NCBI GenBank assembly: GCA_910587145.1
Contig: CAJUMH010000023.1
Location: forward strand, 5,446-53,450
Origin: an uncultured Ruthenibacterium sp.
GTDB lineage: Bacteria > Bacillota > Clostridia > Oscillospirales > Ruminococcaceae
DNA: 48,005 bases
Direction of reading: 5' to 3'
Positions 24,419-33,263 of the stretch are shown here, piece after piece. The position numbers and the translations under genes were made by a program. A model generated the notes under the pieces. That model had not been told where the DNA came from, ran no database searches, and worked only from the letters and a program-made list of their open reading frames with translations. Numbering within the stretch: position 1 is the stretch's first letter; each line of letters opens with the position of its first letter.

Positions 24419-25360
24419 TCAGCACAGCGCAAAAAAGTTTAAAAAAGCGATCCACAAAAAAATCGTAACAAGACAGGCTACATGGCTGACGGCGACGCCA
24501 AGGCCCGCCAGCTCGCCGTTGCCGCCCAGCTCCACCGCCATTGGGTAGGAGGACGCCGCCACGGGGCAGGCATAGATGAGAAAAAGCGCCGTCAGCTCCA
24601 TGCCGCGAAAGCCCATCATAACAGCCAGTGTCAGAAAAATGCCCGGCAGGATCACAAGCCGCCCGGCCGTTGCCCACATCAGGCAGCGCCGGTAGCGCCG
24701 CAATCCGCCAAAGGTAAGCGTCGCGCCCGTGCACACCAGCGCCAGCGGCGTAGCGATTGCGCCCAGATTTTGCAAGGGCTTTTGCAGCAGCTGCGGCAGC
24801 GGCAGGCCCAGCCCGTTGCACAAAAGGCCCAGTGCGCTGCCGATTACAAGCGGATTTTTTAAGACCCCCAAAAGCAGCCGGACCAAAGAGATGTTTTCAC
24901 CGCCCCGGTACACCTCGAATAAGATCACGGCCAGAATATTGAACATCGGCACCACAAACGCCGCCAGCACCGAAACGATGCTCAGGTTCTGTCCGGGATA
25001 CATATTTTCGGCGATGGAAAGGCCGAACAGCACATAATTGGCCCGGTACAGCATCTGAATGAGGGTCGGCGCATCGCGCCGGTCTTTTACGAAGCGGCCG
25101 ACGGTCCGCCACGATACGGCAAAGGCGGCCAAAACGGTGGCAAGGCCGTACAGGATCAGACCCGGCCGGAGCACACTGGTAAAATCCGATTGATAGATCT
25201 CCAAAAAAAGCTTGATCGGCAAAAACACCCTCAATACCAGCCGGTTCACCTGCCGGAACGCCTCGGCGTTCAAAAGTTTTGCCTTTCGCACCGCCACGCC
25301 CAACGCCATGTAAAACAGGATCGGAAAAACAACGCCGAACGCAATGACAAAATATTCCAT
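24419..25360 (-). CDS. AEC-family auxin efflux carrier-like permease
   Basis: This 313-residue membrane protein has about ten hydrophobic helices in the two-half layout of AEC transporters. The N-terminal MEYFVIAFGVVFPILFYMAL, VNRLVLRVFLPIKLFLEI, LGLPLPQLLQKPL and LGAIATPLALVCTGATL are typical. AEC members in bacteria export or import organic acids such as malate; the substrate is not inferable. ATG 25360 is preferred; a GTG three codons upstream is also possible. It appears to be an independent unit between ABC-F and spoIIIAA. Confidence 0.88.
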   Translation of the reverse strand: MEYFVIAFGVVFPILFYMALGVAVRKAKLLNAEAFRQVNRLVLRVFLPIKLFLEIYQSDFTSVLRPGLILYGLATVLAAFAVSWRTVGRFVKDRRDAPTLIQMLYRANYVLFGLSIAENMYPGQNLSIVSVLAAFVVPMFNILAVILFEVYRGGENISLVRLLLGVLKNPLVIGSALGLLCNGLGLPLPQLLQKPLQNLGAIATPLALVCTGATLTFGGLRRYRRCLMWATAGRLVILPGIFLTLAVMMGFRGMELTALFLIYACPVAASSYPMAVELGGNGELAGLGVAVSHVACLVTIFLWIAFLNFFALC

Positions 25361-25443
25361 AACTTTCACTTTCCCCTTTTTTGATCATGCGCCGCGTACC
25401 CTTTTCCGCACAGAAAATGGGACGGCTTTGCACGGGGCTGCCC

Positions 25444-27339
25444 TCATGTGTCGTTCTCCTGTTCAAAGGCCTCCTGCTCCTCAGCAAGCTTTTCCCATTC
25501 CGCCAGCACCTCATCCTGATGAAAGCGCGTATCCTCCAGCTCGTCGCAGACGTCGCGCAGGCGCATATGGTCGCGCAGCACCTCTGGGTCGTTCACAGCA
25601 TCCTCCAGCTCCATCACACGCAGCGCAAGCGATTCCATCTCGTCCTCCAGCGCCTTCAGCCGGGCGCGCACTTCCGCGCGGCGGCGGCGCTGCTCTTTGC
25701 CGTAGGCAGCCTTGCCCTCCGTGGACGTCTTTTCCGCCGTGGGCTGCGGCGGCGGCATCGCGGCGCGGTGCAGCATCGCATCATAGCCGGGATACAGGGC
25801 GGTTTTTCCGTTTTCCAAAAAAAGGATCGGGCAGGCAAGGCTGTTCATCAGATAGCGGTCGTGCGTTACCAGCAGCAGCGTGCCCTCGTACTGCGCCAGC
25901 GCCGCGCCCAGCGATTCGCGCGTATAGATATCCAGATGGTTCGTCGGCTCGTCTAAAAACAGCAGATTCGGCTTTTCCAAAAGGATCTCGGCAAAGCGCA
26001 GGCGCGCCAGTTCTCCGCCCGAAAGCGCGGCGCAGGGCTTGAACACGTCCTCGCCGCGAAAATTCAGTCTGGCAAGGTGGCTGCGCACCTCCAGCTCGGT
26101 AAATTTCGGATATCGGTCCCAGATCGTGCTGATCACCGTGCCGCCGCGCCGCAGCTGCTGCTGTTCAAACACAGAGGGCTTTGCGCCCGTGCCCAAACGC
26201 ACCGTGCCCGTCTGCGGACGCAGCCGGCCGTCCAGCACGCGCAGCAGCGTAGATTTTCCCGCCCCGTTCGGCCCCGCGATGACCAGACGCTCGCCGCGCC
26301 TTACCCGCAGATCAAGCCCGTCGATGAGCTTTTTTCCGCCCAGTGTCACCGAAATGCCCTTGGCCGTTAAAACCTCCTGATAGGGCGTCACGTCAAAGGT
26401 GAACCGGAGCTTTACATCGGTGTGCGCGGTGCGCGGCGCCTGGGTGATCTCCATTTTTTCCAGCTGCTTGCGGCGGCTTTGCGCCATTTTTGTAGTGGAT
26501 GCGCGCACCAGATTGCGCGCGATATAATCCTCTAACTTCGCCGCCTTTTCCACATCGGCATCGTGCTGCTTTTGCTGCAGCGCCACAGCGGCTTCCTTTT
26601 GCGGCAGATAGGCCGAGTAGTTCCCGCGGTACTCCGTCAGGCGGTTCTGCTCGATCTCGAAGATGCGCGTGCACACGGCGTCTAAAAAATAGCGGTCGTG
26701 GCTCACCACAAGGATCGCGCCCGGATAGCTTTTCAGGTATCCCTCGAGCCATTCCATCGTCTCGAAGTCAAGGTGGTTTGTAGGCTCGTCCAAAATTAAA
26801 AGATCGGGCTTTTGCAGCAGCAGCTTTGCAAGGCAAAGGCGCGTATGCTCGCCGCCCGAGAGCACCGCCACACGCTTTTCGTACTCCTGCGGCGGAAAAG
26901 CCATTCCGTTCAGGATCTTTTTGATCTGCGTATCCATATGATAGCCGTCGGCCGCGTCCACCGCGGCGGAAAGCGCCGCATGCCGCTCCAGCAGAGCCGC
27001 GTCGCCGGGGCGCGCCTCCATCTCGTGCTCCACGCGCTCCATTTCCGCCATTGCGTCCAGCACGGGGCGGAACGCGTTTTCCATCTCTTCATACACTGTA
27101 CGGTTGGGGTGGAGCACGCTGTTTTGCTCTAAGTAGCCCACCGTTGCGCCGTGCGCCAGCGTGACGGCGCCGGCATCCGGCTCCAGCTCGCCCGTGATCA
27201 TTCGGATCAGGGTGGTTTTGCCCGCGCCGTTTTCGCCGATAATGCCCGCGCGATCCTGCGCATCCATCAGAAAGCAGACGTCGTTCAGGCATAGTTCCGC
27301 CCCGAAATATTTTTGCAGATCCTGTACTGTCAGTAACAT
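25444..27339 (-). CDS. ABC-F family ATPase (ribosome-associated type)
   Basis: This 631-residue protein has two ABC domains and no membrane segments. Domain 1 has Walker A GENGAGKTTL near residue 35, signature LSGGEHTRLCLAKLL and Walker B LLILDEPTNHLDFE. An arm/linker follows with NYSAYLPQKEAAVALQQ. Domain 2 has GPNGAGKSTLLRVLDG, LSGGELARLRFAEIL and LLFLDEPTNHLDIY. A C-terminal Arg/Glu-rich coiled coil runs from about residue 540. ABC-F proteins act on stalled ribosomes; some confer antibiotic resistance, but nothing here specifically indicates that. The start follows GAGGG. The preceding operon is separated by a strong terminator. Confidence 0.92.
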   Translation of the reverse strand: MLLTVQDLQKYFGAELCLNDVCFLMDAQDRAGIIGENGAGKTTLIRMITGELEPDAGAVTLAHGATVGYLEQNSVLHPNRTVYEEMENAFRPVLDAMAEMERVEHEMEARPGDAALLERHAALSAAVDAADGYHMDTQIKKILNGMAFPPQEYEKRVAVLSGGEHTRLCLAKLLLQKPDLLILDEPTNHLDFETMEWLEGYLKSYPGAILVVSHDRYFLDAVCTRIFEIEQNRLTEYRGNYSAYLPQKEAAVALQQKQHDADVEKAAKLEDYIARNLVRASTTKMAQSRRKQLEKMEITQAPRTAHTDVKLRFTFDVTPYQEVLTAKGISVTLGGKKLIDGLDLRVRRGERLVIAGPNGAGKSTLLRVLDGRLRPQTGTVRLGTGAKPSVFEQQQLRRGGTVISTIWDRYPKFTELEVRSHLARLNFRGEDVFKPCAALSGGELARLRFAEILLEKPNLLFLDEPTNHLDIYTRESLGAALAQYEGTLLLVTHDRYLMNSLACPILFLENGKTALYPGYDAMLHRAAMPPPQPTAEKTSTEGKAAYGKEQRRRRAEVRARLKALEDEMESLALRVMELEDAVNDPEVLRDHMRLRDVCDELEDTRFHQDEVLAEWEKLAEEQEAFEQENDT

Positions 27340-27410
27340 AATTCCCTCACCGACGATCCGACGGCCGCGCAGGCGGCATCGATCGTCCTTTGTTGTTTTG
27401 CAGACGGCCG

Positions 27411-27442
27411 AAAACCGCCGCCGGAAGCATTCCCGGCGGCGG
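27411..27442 (-). terminator. terminator after the OadB/OadG-like genes
   Basis: On the - strand a perfect 10-bp stem (CCGCCGCCGG/CCGGCGGCGG) with an 8-base loop is followed by TTTT at 27411-27414. Confidence 0.8.
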
Positions 27443-27492
27443 TCCGCAGGTATTTTCAGACTTCCTGTTCCGCCGTGCGGATTATTTTCGCA

Positions 27493-27606
27493 TCACTTGA
27501 ACAGGCGGTTTAAAAGAGAGACTGCCACGCTGATTATCCCCATTACGATAAAGATCCCGCACATGCCCATCAGCATCACGCCAAGCGATTGCAGCACCAT
27601 TTCCAT
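27493..27606 (-). CDS. small OadG-like single-span membrane protein (37 aa)
   Basis: This 37-codon gene begins at ATG 27606, 8 bases after a GGGGG ribosome site and 13 bases after the oadB stop, and ends at TGA 27493. The peptide starts MEMVLQSLGVMLMGMCGIF and ends VSLLNRLFK, a single hydrophobic helix with a short basic tail. This is the layout of OadG/gamma subunits of sodium-pumping decarboxylases, which anchor the complex. The usual acidic and Pro-rich C-terminal extension is missing. Immediate linkage to oadB is the main support. Confidence 0.7.
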   Translation of the reverse strand: MEMVLQSLGVMLMGMCGIFIVMGIISVAVSLLNRLFK

Positions 27607-27619
27607 CACGTTTTCCCCC

Positions 27620-28798
27620 TTACGCCCTTGCGATGAGATTCAGGATCAGCCCGCCCGCAATGACGCTGGCGATCTGTCCGCCCACATTGACGCCCGCCGC
27701 ATGCATCAGAAGGAAATTTTGCGGATCCTCTTTGAGGCCCATCTTATGCACAACGCGACTGCTCATGGGAAACGCCGAGATCCCGCAAGCGCCGATCATC
27801 GGATTGATCTTGTTCTTTGTAAAGAGATTCAGAAATTTTGCAAACAGAACGCCGCCGATCGTATCAAAGACGAATGCGAACAGGCCCAGCAGCATGATCA
27901 TGAGCGTGCCGGCCGAAAGGAACAGCTCCGCCTGCATCTGTGTGGCCACCGTAATGCCCAGCACGATGGTGATGAGGTTGGCCAGCGTGTTCTGCGCCGT
28001 CTCGGAAAGGCTGTTCAGCACGCCGCACTCCCGCAGCAGGTTGCCGAACATTAAAAAGCCGACGAGTGCTACGCTGCGCGGCGCAATGAGCCCCGCAATG
28101 ACGGTGACAACGATTGGAAACAGGATGCGCACCGTTTTGCCGATCTCCTTTGCCTCATACGGCATACGGATCAGGCGCTCTTTGCGCGTTGTTACCAAAC
28201 GGATCACCGGCGGCTGAATGATGGGCACCAGCGCCATATAGCTGTATGCGGCAACAATGATCGCACCCAGATATTTTGTGCCGTAGTAGTTTCCCACAAA
28301 GATGGAGGTGGGGCCGTCCGCAGCGCCGATGATGGCAACGCTGGCTGCGTCCTGCAGCGAAAACATCCCCGGAAATACAAGGTTCACCGCGCAGGCCAGC
28401 GTCAGCGTGATAAAAATACCGAACTGTGCTGCCGCTCCGAAGAGCAGCAGCTTGGGGTTCGAGAGCAGCGGGCCAAAATCGATCATCGCGCCGATGCCGA
28501 TGAACAGCAGCAGCGGGAACAGCTCGTTGGCGATGCCCGCCCGGAACAGCTCGCTTAATGCGCCGGCCTCCGGCCCCAGCTCGCGCATCTGATCGATGGC
28601 GCCGGAAAGCGGCAGATTTACAAGGATGGCACCAAAGCCCATCGGCAGCAGCAGGCTTGGCTCCATATTTTTTTGAATGGCAAGATAAATCAGCGTTCCG
28701 CCGATGGCCCACATCACCACCATTTTTGCGGCGGAGACAGGGTCGAGCGAAAGCATACTGCCGAACATGGCCTGGATAAAATCGATCAACAGTTTCAT
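27620..28798 (-). CDS. oadB: sodium ion-translocating decarboxylase beta subunit
   Basis: This 392-residue polytopic protein starts at ATG 28798 after GAGGAA. It has the OadB/GcdB pattern: an N-terminal amphipathic segment (MKLLIDFIQAMFGS), many helices, PLLLFIGIGAMIDFGPLLSNP, the conserved IGAADGPTSIFVGNYYGTKY near residue 185 (essential Asp in the ion path), and GACGISAFPMSSRVV near the end. It couples biotin-dependent decarboxylation to Na+ export. No carboxyltransferase (alpha) or biotin carrier gene is adjacent, so these must be encoded elsewhere. The 28799-29002 gap contains a GCCCGCGGGC palindrome at 28886-28901 but no clear promoter. Confidence 0.92.
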   Translation of the reverse strand: MKLLIDFIQAMFGSMLSLDPVSAAKMVVMWAIGGTLIYLAIQKNMEPSLLLPMGFGAILVNLPLSGAIDQMRELGPEAGALSELFRAGIANELFPLLLFIGIGAMIDFGPLLSNPKLLLFGAAAQFGIFITLTLACAVNLVFPGMFSLQDAASVAIIGAADGPTSIFVGNYYGTKYLGAIIVAAYSYMALVPIIQPPVIRLVTTRKERLIRMPYEAKEIGKTVRILFPIVVTVIAGLIAPRSVALVGFLMFGNLLRECGVLNSLSETAQNTLANLITIVLGITVATQMQAELFLSAGTLMIMLLGLFAFVFDTIGGVLFAKFLNLFTKNKINPMIGACGISAFPMSSRVVHKMGLKEDPQNFLLMHAAGVNVGGQIASVIAGGLILNLIARA

Positions 28799-28970
28799 AA
28801 AAGGATTCCTCGCTTTATTCCGTTTGTGCCGCCCCTGCGGGCGGTTCTTCCGCGATAAACCAGGTCGCTCTGAAGCTGCTTTTTCTCTGCCCGCGGGCAG
28901 AAGCCCAAACACCTCAGACGCAAACGGCCCTGTGGCCGACGCGTTTGAAGGATGTTAGGCTCAAGGCTGT

Positions 28971-28997
28971 GCCAAAAGGCCGGGCGCACGGCCCGGC
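28971..28997 (-). terminator. terminator after the alpha/beta hydrolase gene
   Basis: On the - strand a 7-bp stem (GCCGGGC/GCCCGGC, 28979-28985 and 28991-28997) is followed by CTTTT, 6 bases past the stop codon of the hydrolase gene. Confidence 0.65.
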
Positions 28998-29002
28998 TGC
29001 GG

Positions 29003-29953
29003 TTAAAGCAGCCTTTTGCAATGCGCGTTGCACCACGCAAGGATATCGGCATACACCTCGGCGCGGTTCGTCTCGTTCAGAATCTCGTGCCGCGCGCCCG
29101 GATAGAGCCGGATCGAAACATCCTCCACCCCGGCATCCTGCAGCATGCGGTATACCGTCTGCACGCCCCTGCCGTAATCGCCCACCGGATCCATATCCCC
29201 GGCAAACAGCGCCACCGGCAGCGTCTTTGCAATGCCGGACGCCCACTCGGGGCTGCTGACAGCGCGCAGGATCGTCATCAGATCGTGGAACGCGCTGGCG
29301 GTAAAAATGAACGTGCACTTTTCGTCCGCCGCGTATTTTGCCACGATCTGCGCATCGCGCGAGATCCAGTCGTAGGGCGTTGCGGGGTTTTCCACGCGCT
29401 TCAGATACTGGCCGAACGCCATATTGTTGAGAAATTGCGAACGGTGCTTCGCACCCTTGAGCTTCCCGATCCATTTTGTCAATACGGCGCCCACGCCGGC
29501 CATCGGGTTTGGGCCGCCCGTTCCGCTGAGCACCAGCGCATCCAGCGTATCCGGATAGCGCACGGCATACGCCCGCGCGAAAAAGCTGCCCATGCTGTGC
29601 CCCAGCAGGATGAGCGGCAGGCCGGGATACGCCTCGCGCGCAAGGCCGTTCATGCGGTTCAGATCGCGCAGCACATGCCCGCAGCCATCCTTCTCGGCAA
29701 AAAAGCCGTCTGTGCCGTTCGCACCGCTGCTGGTGACGCCGTGGCCCAAATGGTCGTTGCCGCACACCACATACCCGTTCTGCGCCATATAGCCGGCAAA
29801 ATCATCGTACCGTCCAATATATTCACACATCCCGTGCGATATTTGCAAAATTGCGCGCGGTGCCTGCTCCGGGCAGGTGTAATAGTATCCCGCCACGGTA
29901 TTGCCCGGGTTGGACGATTCAAACCTGATGTCGCTTTTCTTTACTTCCGGCAT
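29003..29953 (-). CDS. alpha/beta hydrolase (monoacylglycerol lipase / Hydrolase_4 type)
   Basis: This 316-residue cytoplasmic alpha/beta hydrolase has no signal peptide. The oxyanion region ILQISHGMCEYIGRYDDFA and the GNDHLGHG motif are typical of the lysophospholipase/monoglyceride lipase group. The nucleophile elbow is LLGHSMGSFFAR near residue 121. The acid is probably Asp in FAGDMDPVGDYG near residue 245, and the base His lies in PGARHEILNE near residue 280. The substrate is unknown. The start overlaps the upstream HAD gene by 35 bases. Confidence 0.9.
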   Translation of the reverse strand: MPEVKKSDIRFESSNPGNTVAGYYYTCPEQAPRAILQISHGMCEYIGRYDDFAGYMAQNGYVVCGNDHLGHGVTSSGANGTDGFFAEKDGCGHVLRDLNRMNGLAREAYPGLPLILLGHSMGSFFARAYAVRYPDTLDALVLSGTGGPNPMAGVGAVLTKWIGKLKGAKHRSQFLNNMAFGQYLKRVENPATPYDWISRDAQIVAKYAADEKCTFIFTASAFHDLMTILRAVSSPEWASGIAKTLPVALFAGDMDPVGDYGRGVQTVYRMLQDAGVEDVSIRLYPGARHEILNETNRAEVYADILAWCNAHCKRLL

Positions 29954-30668
29954 TGGCCAGTTCCTCCTCTTCCATTACAATGCGCAGCAGCTCTTCATAG
30001 CCGCGGATCATATGCGTGGGCTTCGGCGCGTCTGCGGGCAGCGCGGCGTTTTCGAAATTGCACCAGCAGGTGTCGATGCCGGCGTTTTGGCCTCCCGCGA
30101 TGTCCGCCTTCAGCGAATCGCCGATCATCAGCACCTTTTGCCGGTTTTCGATGCCCAGCGTATTCAGCGCCGTATCAAAAATTTTGCGCGACGGCTTTGA
30201 TGCGCCGACACGGCCGGAGATAAACACGCCGTCGAAATAGCGGCTCAGGCCGGAGCGCTCCAGGCGCCCTGTCTGTACGCGCTCGACGCCGTTTGATACC
30301 ACAGCGAGCGTGGCCACCTCGGCCAGCTCCTGCAGCGTTTCCTCTGCGCCGGGAAAAACGTCTGCCCGCTGCGAAAGCTGTGTAAGATAATAATCGTTGA
30401 TCCGGGCCGGATTGCCCTTCACGCCGAAGGCGGCGAGCAGCTTTTCAAAGCGCTGCACCACCAGCTTGTCCTGACGGAGCTTTCCGCGTTCCAGCAGCGC
30501 CCACAGCGCATTGTTGATATTGTGATAGGCCTCCACGGCCTCCTCGGTTTGAGGCAGGGAAAAGTGGGCCAGCGTCTCGCGCAGAGCGGCGTCCTCCGAC
30601 GCGTTAAAATCCAGCAGCGTACCGTCTACGTCTAATAACAGGCAATAATAAAATGCCACAGAATCCAC
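29919..30668 (-). CDS. HAD-superfamily nucleotidase, YjjG-like
   Basis: This 249-residue protein starts at a GTG at 30668 after AAAGGAAGG. HAD motif I is LLLDVDGTLLDFNASE near residue 12, motif II LAVVSNG near residue 117, motif III Lys in GASKPSRKIFD, and motif IV MIGDSLKADIAGG near residue 185. The sequence resembles YjjG/YfnB pyrimidine 5'-nucleotidases, which dephosphorylate house-cleaning nucleotides. The C-terminus is Glu/Lys-rich. It is translationally linked to the hydrolase gene. Confidence 0.88.
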   Translation of the reverse strand: MDSVAFYYCLLLDVDGTLLDFNASEDAALRETLAHFSLPQTEEAVEAYHNINNALWALLERGKLRQDKLVVQRFEKLLAAFGVKGNPARINDYYLTQLSQRADVFPGAEETLQELAEVATLAVVSNGVERVQTGRLERSGLSRYFDGVFISGRVGASKPSRKIFDTALNTLGIENRQKVLMIGDSLKADIAGGQNAGIDTCWCNFENAALPADAPKPTHMIRGYEELLRIVMEEEELANAGSKEKRHQV

Positions 30669-30733
30669 ATTCCTTCCTTTGAAAATATACCACCTGGACG
30701 CAGCGCGCTTTCGCCTGATGCGTTGAGGGCGAT

Positions 30734-30758
30734 CCGCGCCGTTTTCAAAACGGCGCGG
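30734..30758. repeat. perfect inverted repeat between HAD and SGNH genes
   Basis: CCGCGCCGTTTT (30734-30745) and AAAACGGCGCGG (30747-30758) are reverse complements around one base. A hairpin with an 8-bp GC stem would form in RNA. No T-run follows on either strand, so it is not a standard terminator. Confidence 0.5.
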
Positions 30759-30799
30759 CGCCCCGACGCCCCGCTTCGCCCTCCTGCCCGGCAGCCGGA

Positions 30800-31705
30800 T
30801 TAGGAAAACTGCGGCGGGCTGCGCGGCGGCAGGCCGGAGTGTATAATGCCCTGCCGGCGCGTGGCGAGCGGGTGCTCGCACAAATAGCGCATCAGCGCCC
30901 GCAGGCCGGCCTCGCTCATGTGCAGACCGTCTTCCACCACATATTCCGGGCGCGCAAACCCGTTTTTGCCCTTCAGGGCCGTATCGGAGCGCAAAAAGGC
31001 AATGTGCCGGTCGGCGCAAAATGCCTCGAGCGCCGCGTTAAAGGCGTCGATCGTTTCCATCGTAACATCCGGATACGAGCGCACCTCGCCCACCGGCGGA
31101 ATGGCGTTGATAATAAGATCGCAATCCGGCGCGGCCTGCTGCAGCGCCGCAACAGCCGCACCGTACAGCCGGATGAATTCCTCGCTCGTAAACTTGCCGT
31201 CGGCATTGTTTGTGCCGAATGTCATTACCACGCGGCGCGGCTGCACCAGTGCGAGCGCCTCGGCAATGGTGTACGTTTTGGGGTCGTTTACAAACGAAAC
31301 GCAGGCCACCTCGGCAAAGCCCTCGATGCCAAGGCCCTCCACCGCCATGTAGTTTTCGAGCGGGACAAGCTCGTAAAGGTACATGCGCACCATGTTGGAA
31401 TCGCCGAGCCAGACGGTCTCGTTCAGATATTCCTCGCCTGCGTCCTCCCCCGGCGGCAGTACCCCGCCGGAAAAAGCTTCCTCCGGCGGCGCGCTGCCCG
31501 GCGCGGACGCGGGCTGCGGGGCGGCCTGCGCCGGAACGGTTTGCGGCGCCTCGCGCCGAACCTCCAGAACCAGCAGCGTAACCACCGAACCGCAGCTGAC
31601 AGCAAAGAACGCAAGACACAGCAGCAGCACGGCAAAGGCCCGCCGCTGCCGCCTGGGCACGCGGAACCAATCCTGCAAACGAAACCGTACTGTGGCGCTG
31701 TTCAA
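30800..31705 (-). CDS. membrane-anchored SGNH/GDSL hydrolase
   Basis: This 301-residue protein has a basic N-terminus, a membrane segment (AFAVLLLCLAFFAVSCGSVVTLLVL, about residues 23-47), a Pro/Ala-rich linker (53-90) and an extracytoplasmic SGNH domain. Block I is ETVWLGDSNMVR with the candidate nucleophile Ser, block III is FGTNNADGKF, and block V is EDGLHMSEAG with the Asp-x-x-His pair. Such enzymes deacylate wall or polysaccharide substrates; the target is unknown. The TTG start overlaps the preceding HAD stop as TTGA and has an AAGGA site 9 bases upstream. Confidence 0.85.
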   Translation of the reverse strand: MNSATVRFRLQDWFRVPRRQRRAFAVLLLCLAFFAVSCGSVVTLLVLEVRREAPQTVPAQAAPQPASAPGSAPPEEAFSGGVLPPGEDAGEEYLNETVWLGDSNMVRMYLYELVPLENYMAVEGLGIEGFAEVACVSFVNDPKTYTIAEALALVQPRRVVMTFGTNNADGKFTSEEFIRLYGAAVAALQQAAPDCDLIINAIPPVGEVRSYPDVTMETIDAFNAALEAFCADRHIAFLRSDTALKGKNGFARPEYVVEDGLHMSEAGLRALMRYLCEHPLATRRQGIIHSGLPPRSPPQFS

Positions 31706-32397
31706 GGGTCTTCATCCTTTTCGCTTTTCTTCGGAGGCTCTCTCATTCCCGCGCGGTGCTCCAGCAACCAATCGCGCAAATCCTCCACGGAGGCGGGCAT
31801 CGCCAACGGCGCGTAGGGCGCAAGCTCCTCGGCCGAACCGTAGCCGTACAGCGCGCCGAGCGCCGGCAGGCCGCAATCCGCCGCGCCCTGCATATCATTA
31901 TCGCGGTCGCCCACCATCACGGCACGCTTATTCTGCAGCGCCGGCCGGCTCAGCACACGGCGCATCACGGCGGTTTTGGTATCGAGCGCGGTATCTCCCT
32001 GCGAGCCGCCAATACAGTCAAACGCGTCCGCCAGCCCTTTTTCCCGCAGCAGCTGCAGCGCCACGGGCTCGAGCTTGGACGTTGCAAGGCAGATCGTATA
32101 GCCCGCCGCGCGCAGTGCCGCAAGCATTTGCGGCACGCCGGGATAAACGCCTGTCAGCGGGCCGCTTTTTTCGGCATAGCGCCGGCGGTAAATGCCGATC
32201 GCACGCTCCACCTCGCCGGGCGGCAGCAGCCGGGAAAAGCTCTCGTGCAGCGGCGGGCCCAGAAAGCGGCGCAGCTGCTGCTGCGTGGCCTTTGTACCAA
32301 ATTGCGCGAGCGTATGGCAGAAGGCATCAAAAATGCCCGGCGCAGAATCCAGCAACGTGCCGTCCAAATCGAATAAAACCGCATCAAAGCTCTGCAA
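31702..32397 (-). CDS. HAD-superfamily phosphatase, phosphoglycolate phosphatase-like
   Basis: This 231-residue protein starts from a TTG at 32397, 9 bases after GGGGG; no ATG fits and the frame upstream is not HAD-like. Motif I is AVLFDLDGTLLDS near residue 6, motif II LATSKLEP, motif III in TALDTKTAVM, and motif IV MVGDRDNDMQGA. The cap domain is helical (GTKATQQQLRRFLG). It resembles PGPase/5'-nucleotidase HAD proteins often linked to lipoteichoic acid or nucleotide metabolism. Stop and downstream SGNH start overlap. Confidence 0.86.
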   Translation of the reverse strand: MQSFDAVLFDLDGTLLDSAPGIFDAFCHTLAQFGTKATQQQLRRFLGPPLHESFSRLLPPGEVERAIGIYRRRYAEKSGPLTGVYPGVPQMLAALRAAGYTICLATSKLEPVALQLLREKGLADAFDCIGGSQGDTALDTKTAVMRRVLSRPALQNKRAVMVGDRDNDMQGAADCGLPALGALYGYGSAEELAPYAPLAMPASVEDLRDWLLEHRAGMREPPKKSEKDEDP

Positions 32398-32468
32398 TGT
32401 CCATTTCCCCCTTCGCGCCCTCCTGCGCCCTCTTGTGCCCTCCCGCACTTTTTGCGGGCAGGCCGCCA

Positions 32469-33263
32469 TCAGGCCAAAAGCATGCGGTCGTTTGCAAATT
32501 CTCCGCTGCTTGCCGCCTCGAACTTGGCAAGCAGATCGCTCACCTTCAGGCCCTTCTTTTCCTCACCCGAAACATCGTAAATGATATTGCCCTCGTGCAT
32601 CATCACAAGGCGGTTGCCATACCGGATGGCGTCCTTCATATTATGCGTTACCATTAGGGTGGAAAGGCTGTTTTCGCATACGATCTTTTCCGTCAGCGTC
32701 AGCACCTTGTGCGCCGTTTTGGGGTCGAGCGCGGCGGTGTGCTCGTCCAGCAGCAGCAGGCGGGGATTCTGCAGCGTTGCCATCAAAAGCGTCAGCGCCT
32801 GGCGCTGCCCGCCGGAGAGCAGCCGCACCTTGGCGGAGAGCCGGTCCTCAAGGCCCAGCTCCAGCATTTTCAGCTTTTGGCGGTACAACTCACGTTCCTC
32901 GTTTGTAATGCCCCAGCGCAGCGTGCGCGTTTTGCCGCGCCGGTATGCCATCGCCAGATTTTCCTCAATGCCCATATTGCCGGCCGTACCCATCATGGGA
33001 TCCTGAAACACGCGCCCCAAAAGCCTCGCGCGCCGGTATTCCGGCAGCCTCGTAATATCCTGCCCGTCCAGCACAACGCTGCCCGCATCGGCCGTATGCA
33101 CGCCCGCAATGAGGTTCAGCATCGTGGATTTGCCCGCGCCGTTGCCGCCGATCACCGTAACGAAATCGCCGTCACGCAGCGTAAAGTTCAGGTTTCGGAT
33201 GGCCTGCTTTTCGTTGATGGTGCCGGGATTGAACACCTTGCAGATCTTTTCAAGCTTCAGCAT
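32469..33263 (-). CDS. ABC transporter ATP-binding protein (TrpZ-like)
   Basis: This 264-residue ABC ATPase has Walker A IGGNGAGKSTMLNL near residue 38, Q-loop VFQDPMMGTAGNM, signature LLSGGQRQALTLLMA and Walker B LLLLDEHTAALDPKT, followed by the His switch MVTHNMKDA. It matches the COG1101 type that pairs with COG4120 permeases and COG2984 binding proteins, of which streptococcal TrpXYZ is the known tryptophan example. The start overlaps the permease stop by 14 bases. Confidence 0.92.
   Translation of the reverse strand: MLKLEKICKVFNPGTINEKQAIRNLNFTLRDGDFVTVIGGNGAGKSTMLNLIAGVHTADAGSVVLDGQDITRLPEYRRARLLGRVFQDPMMGTAGNMGIEENLAMAYRRGKTRTLRWGITNEERELYRQKLKMLELGLEDRLSAKVRLLSGGQRQALTLLMATLQNPRLLLLDEHTAALDPKTAHKVLTLTEKIVCENSLSTLMVTHNMKDAIRYGNRLVMMHEGNIIYDVSGEEKKGLKVSDLLAKFEAASSGEFANDRMLLA

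Noticed and set aside
25444..27339. Antibiotic-resistance ABC-F (Vga/Lsa/OptrA type)
   Set aside because: Domain layout is equally that of housekeeping EttA/Uup/YdiF-like proteins; nothing specific to resistance types is visible.
30734..30758. Intrinsic terminator
   Set aside because: Perfect hairpin but no T-run follows on either strand; listed only as an inverted repeat.
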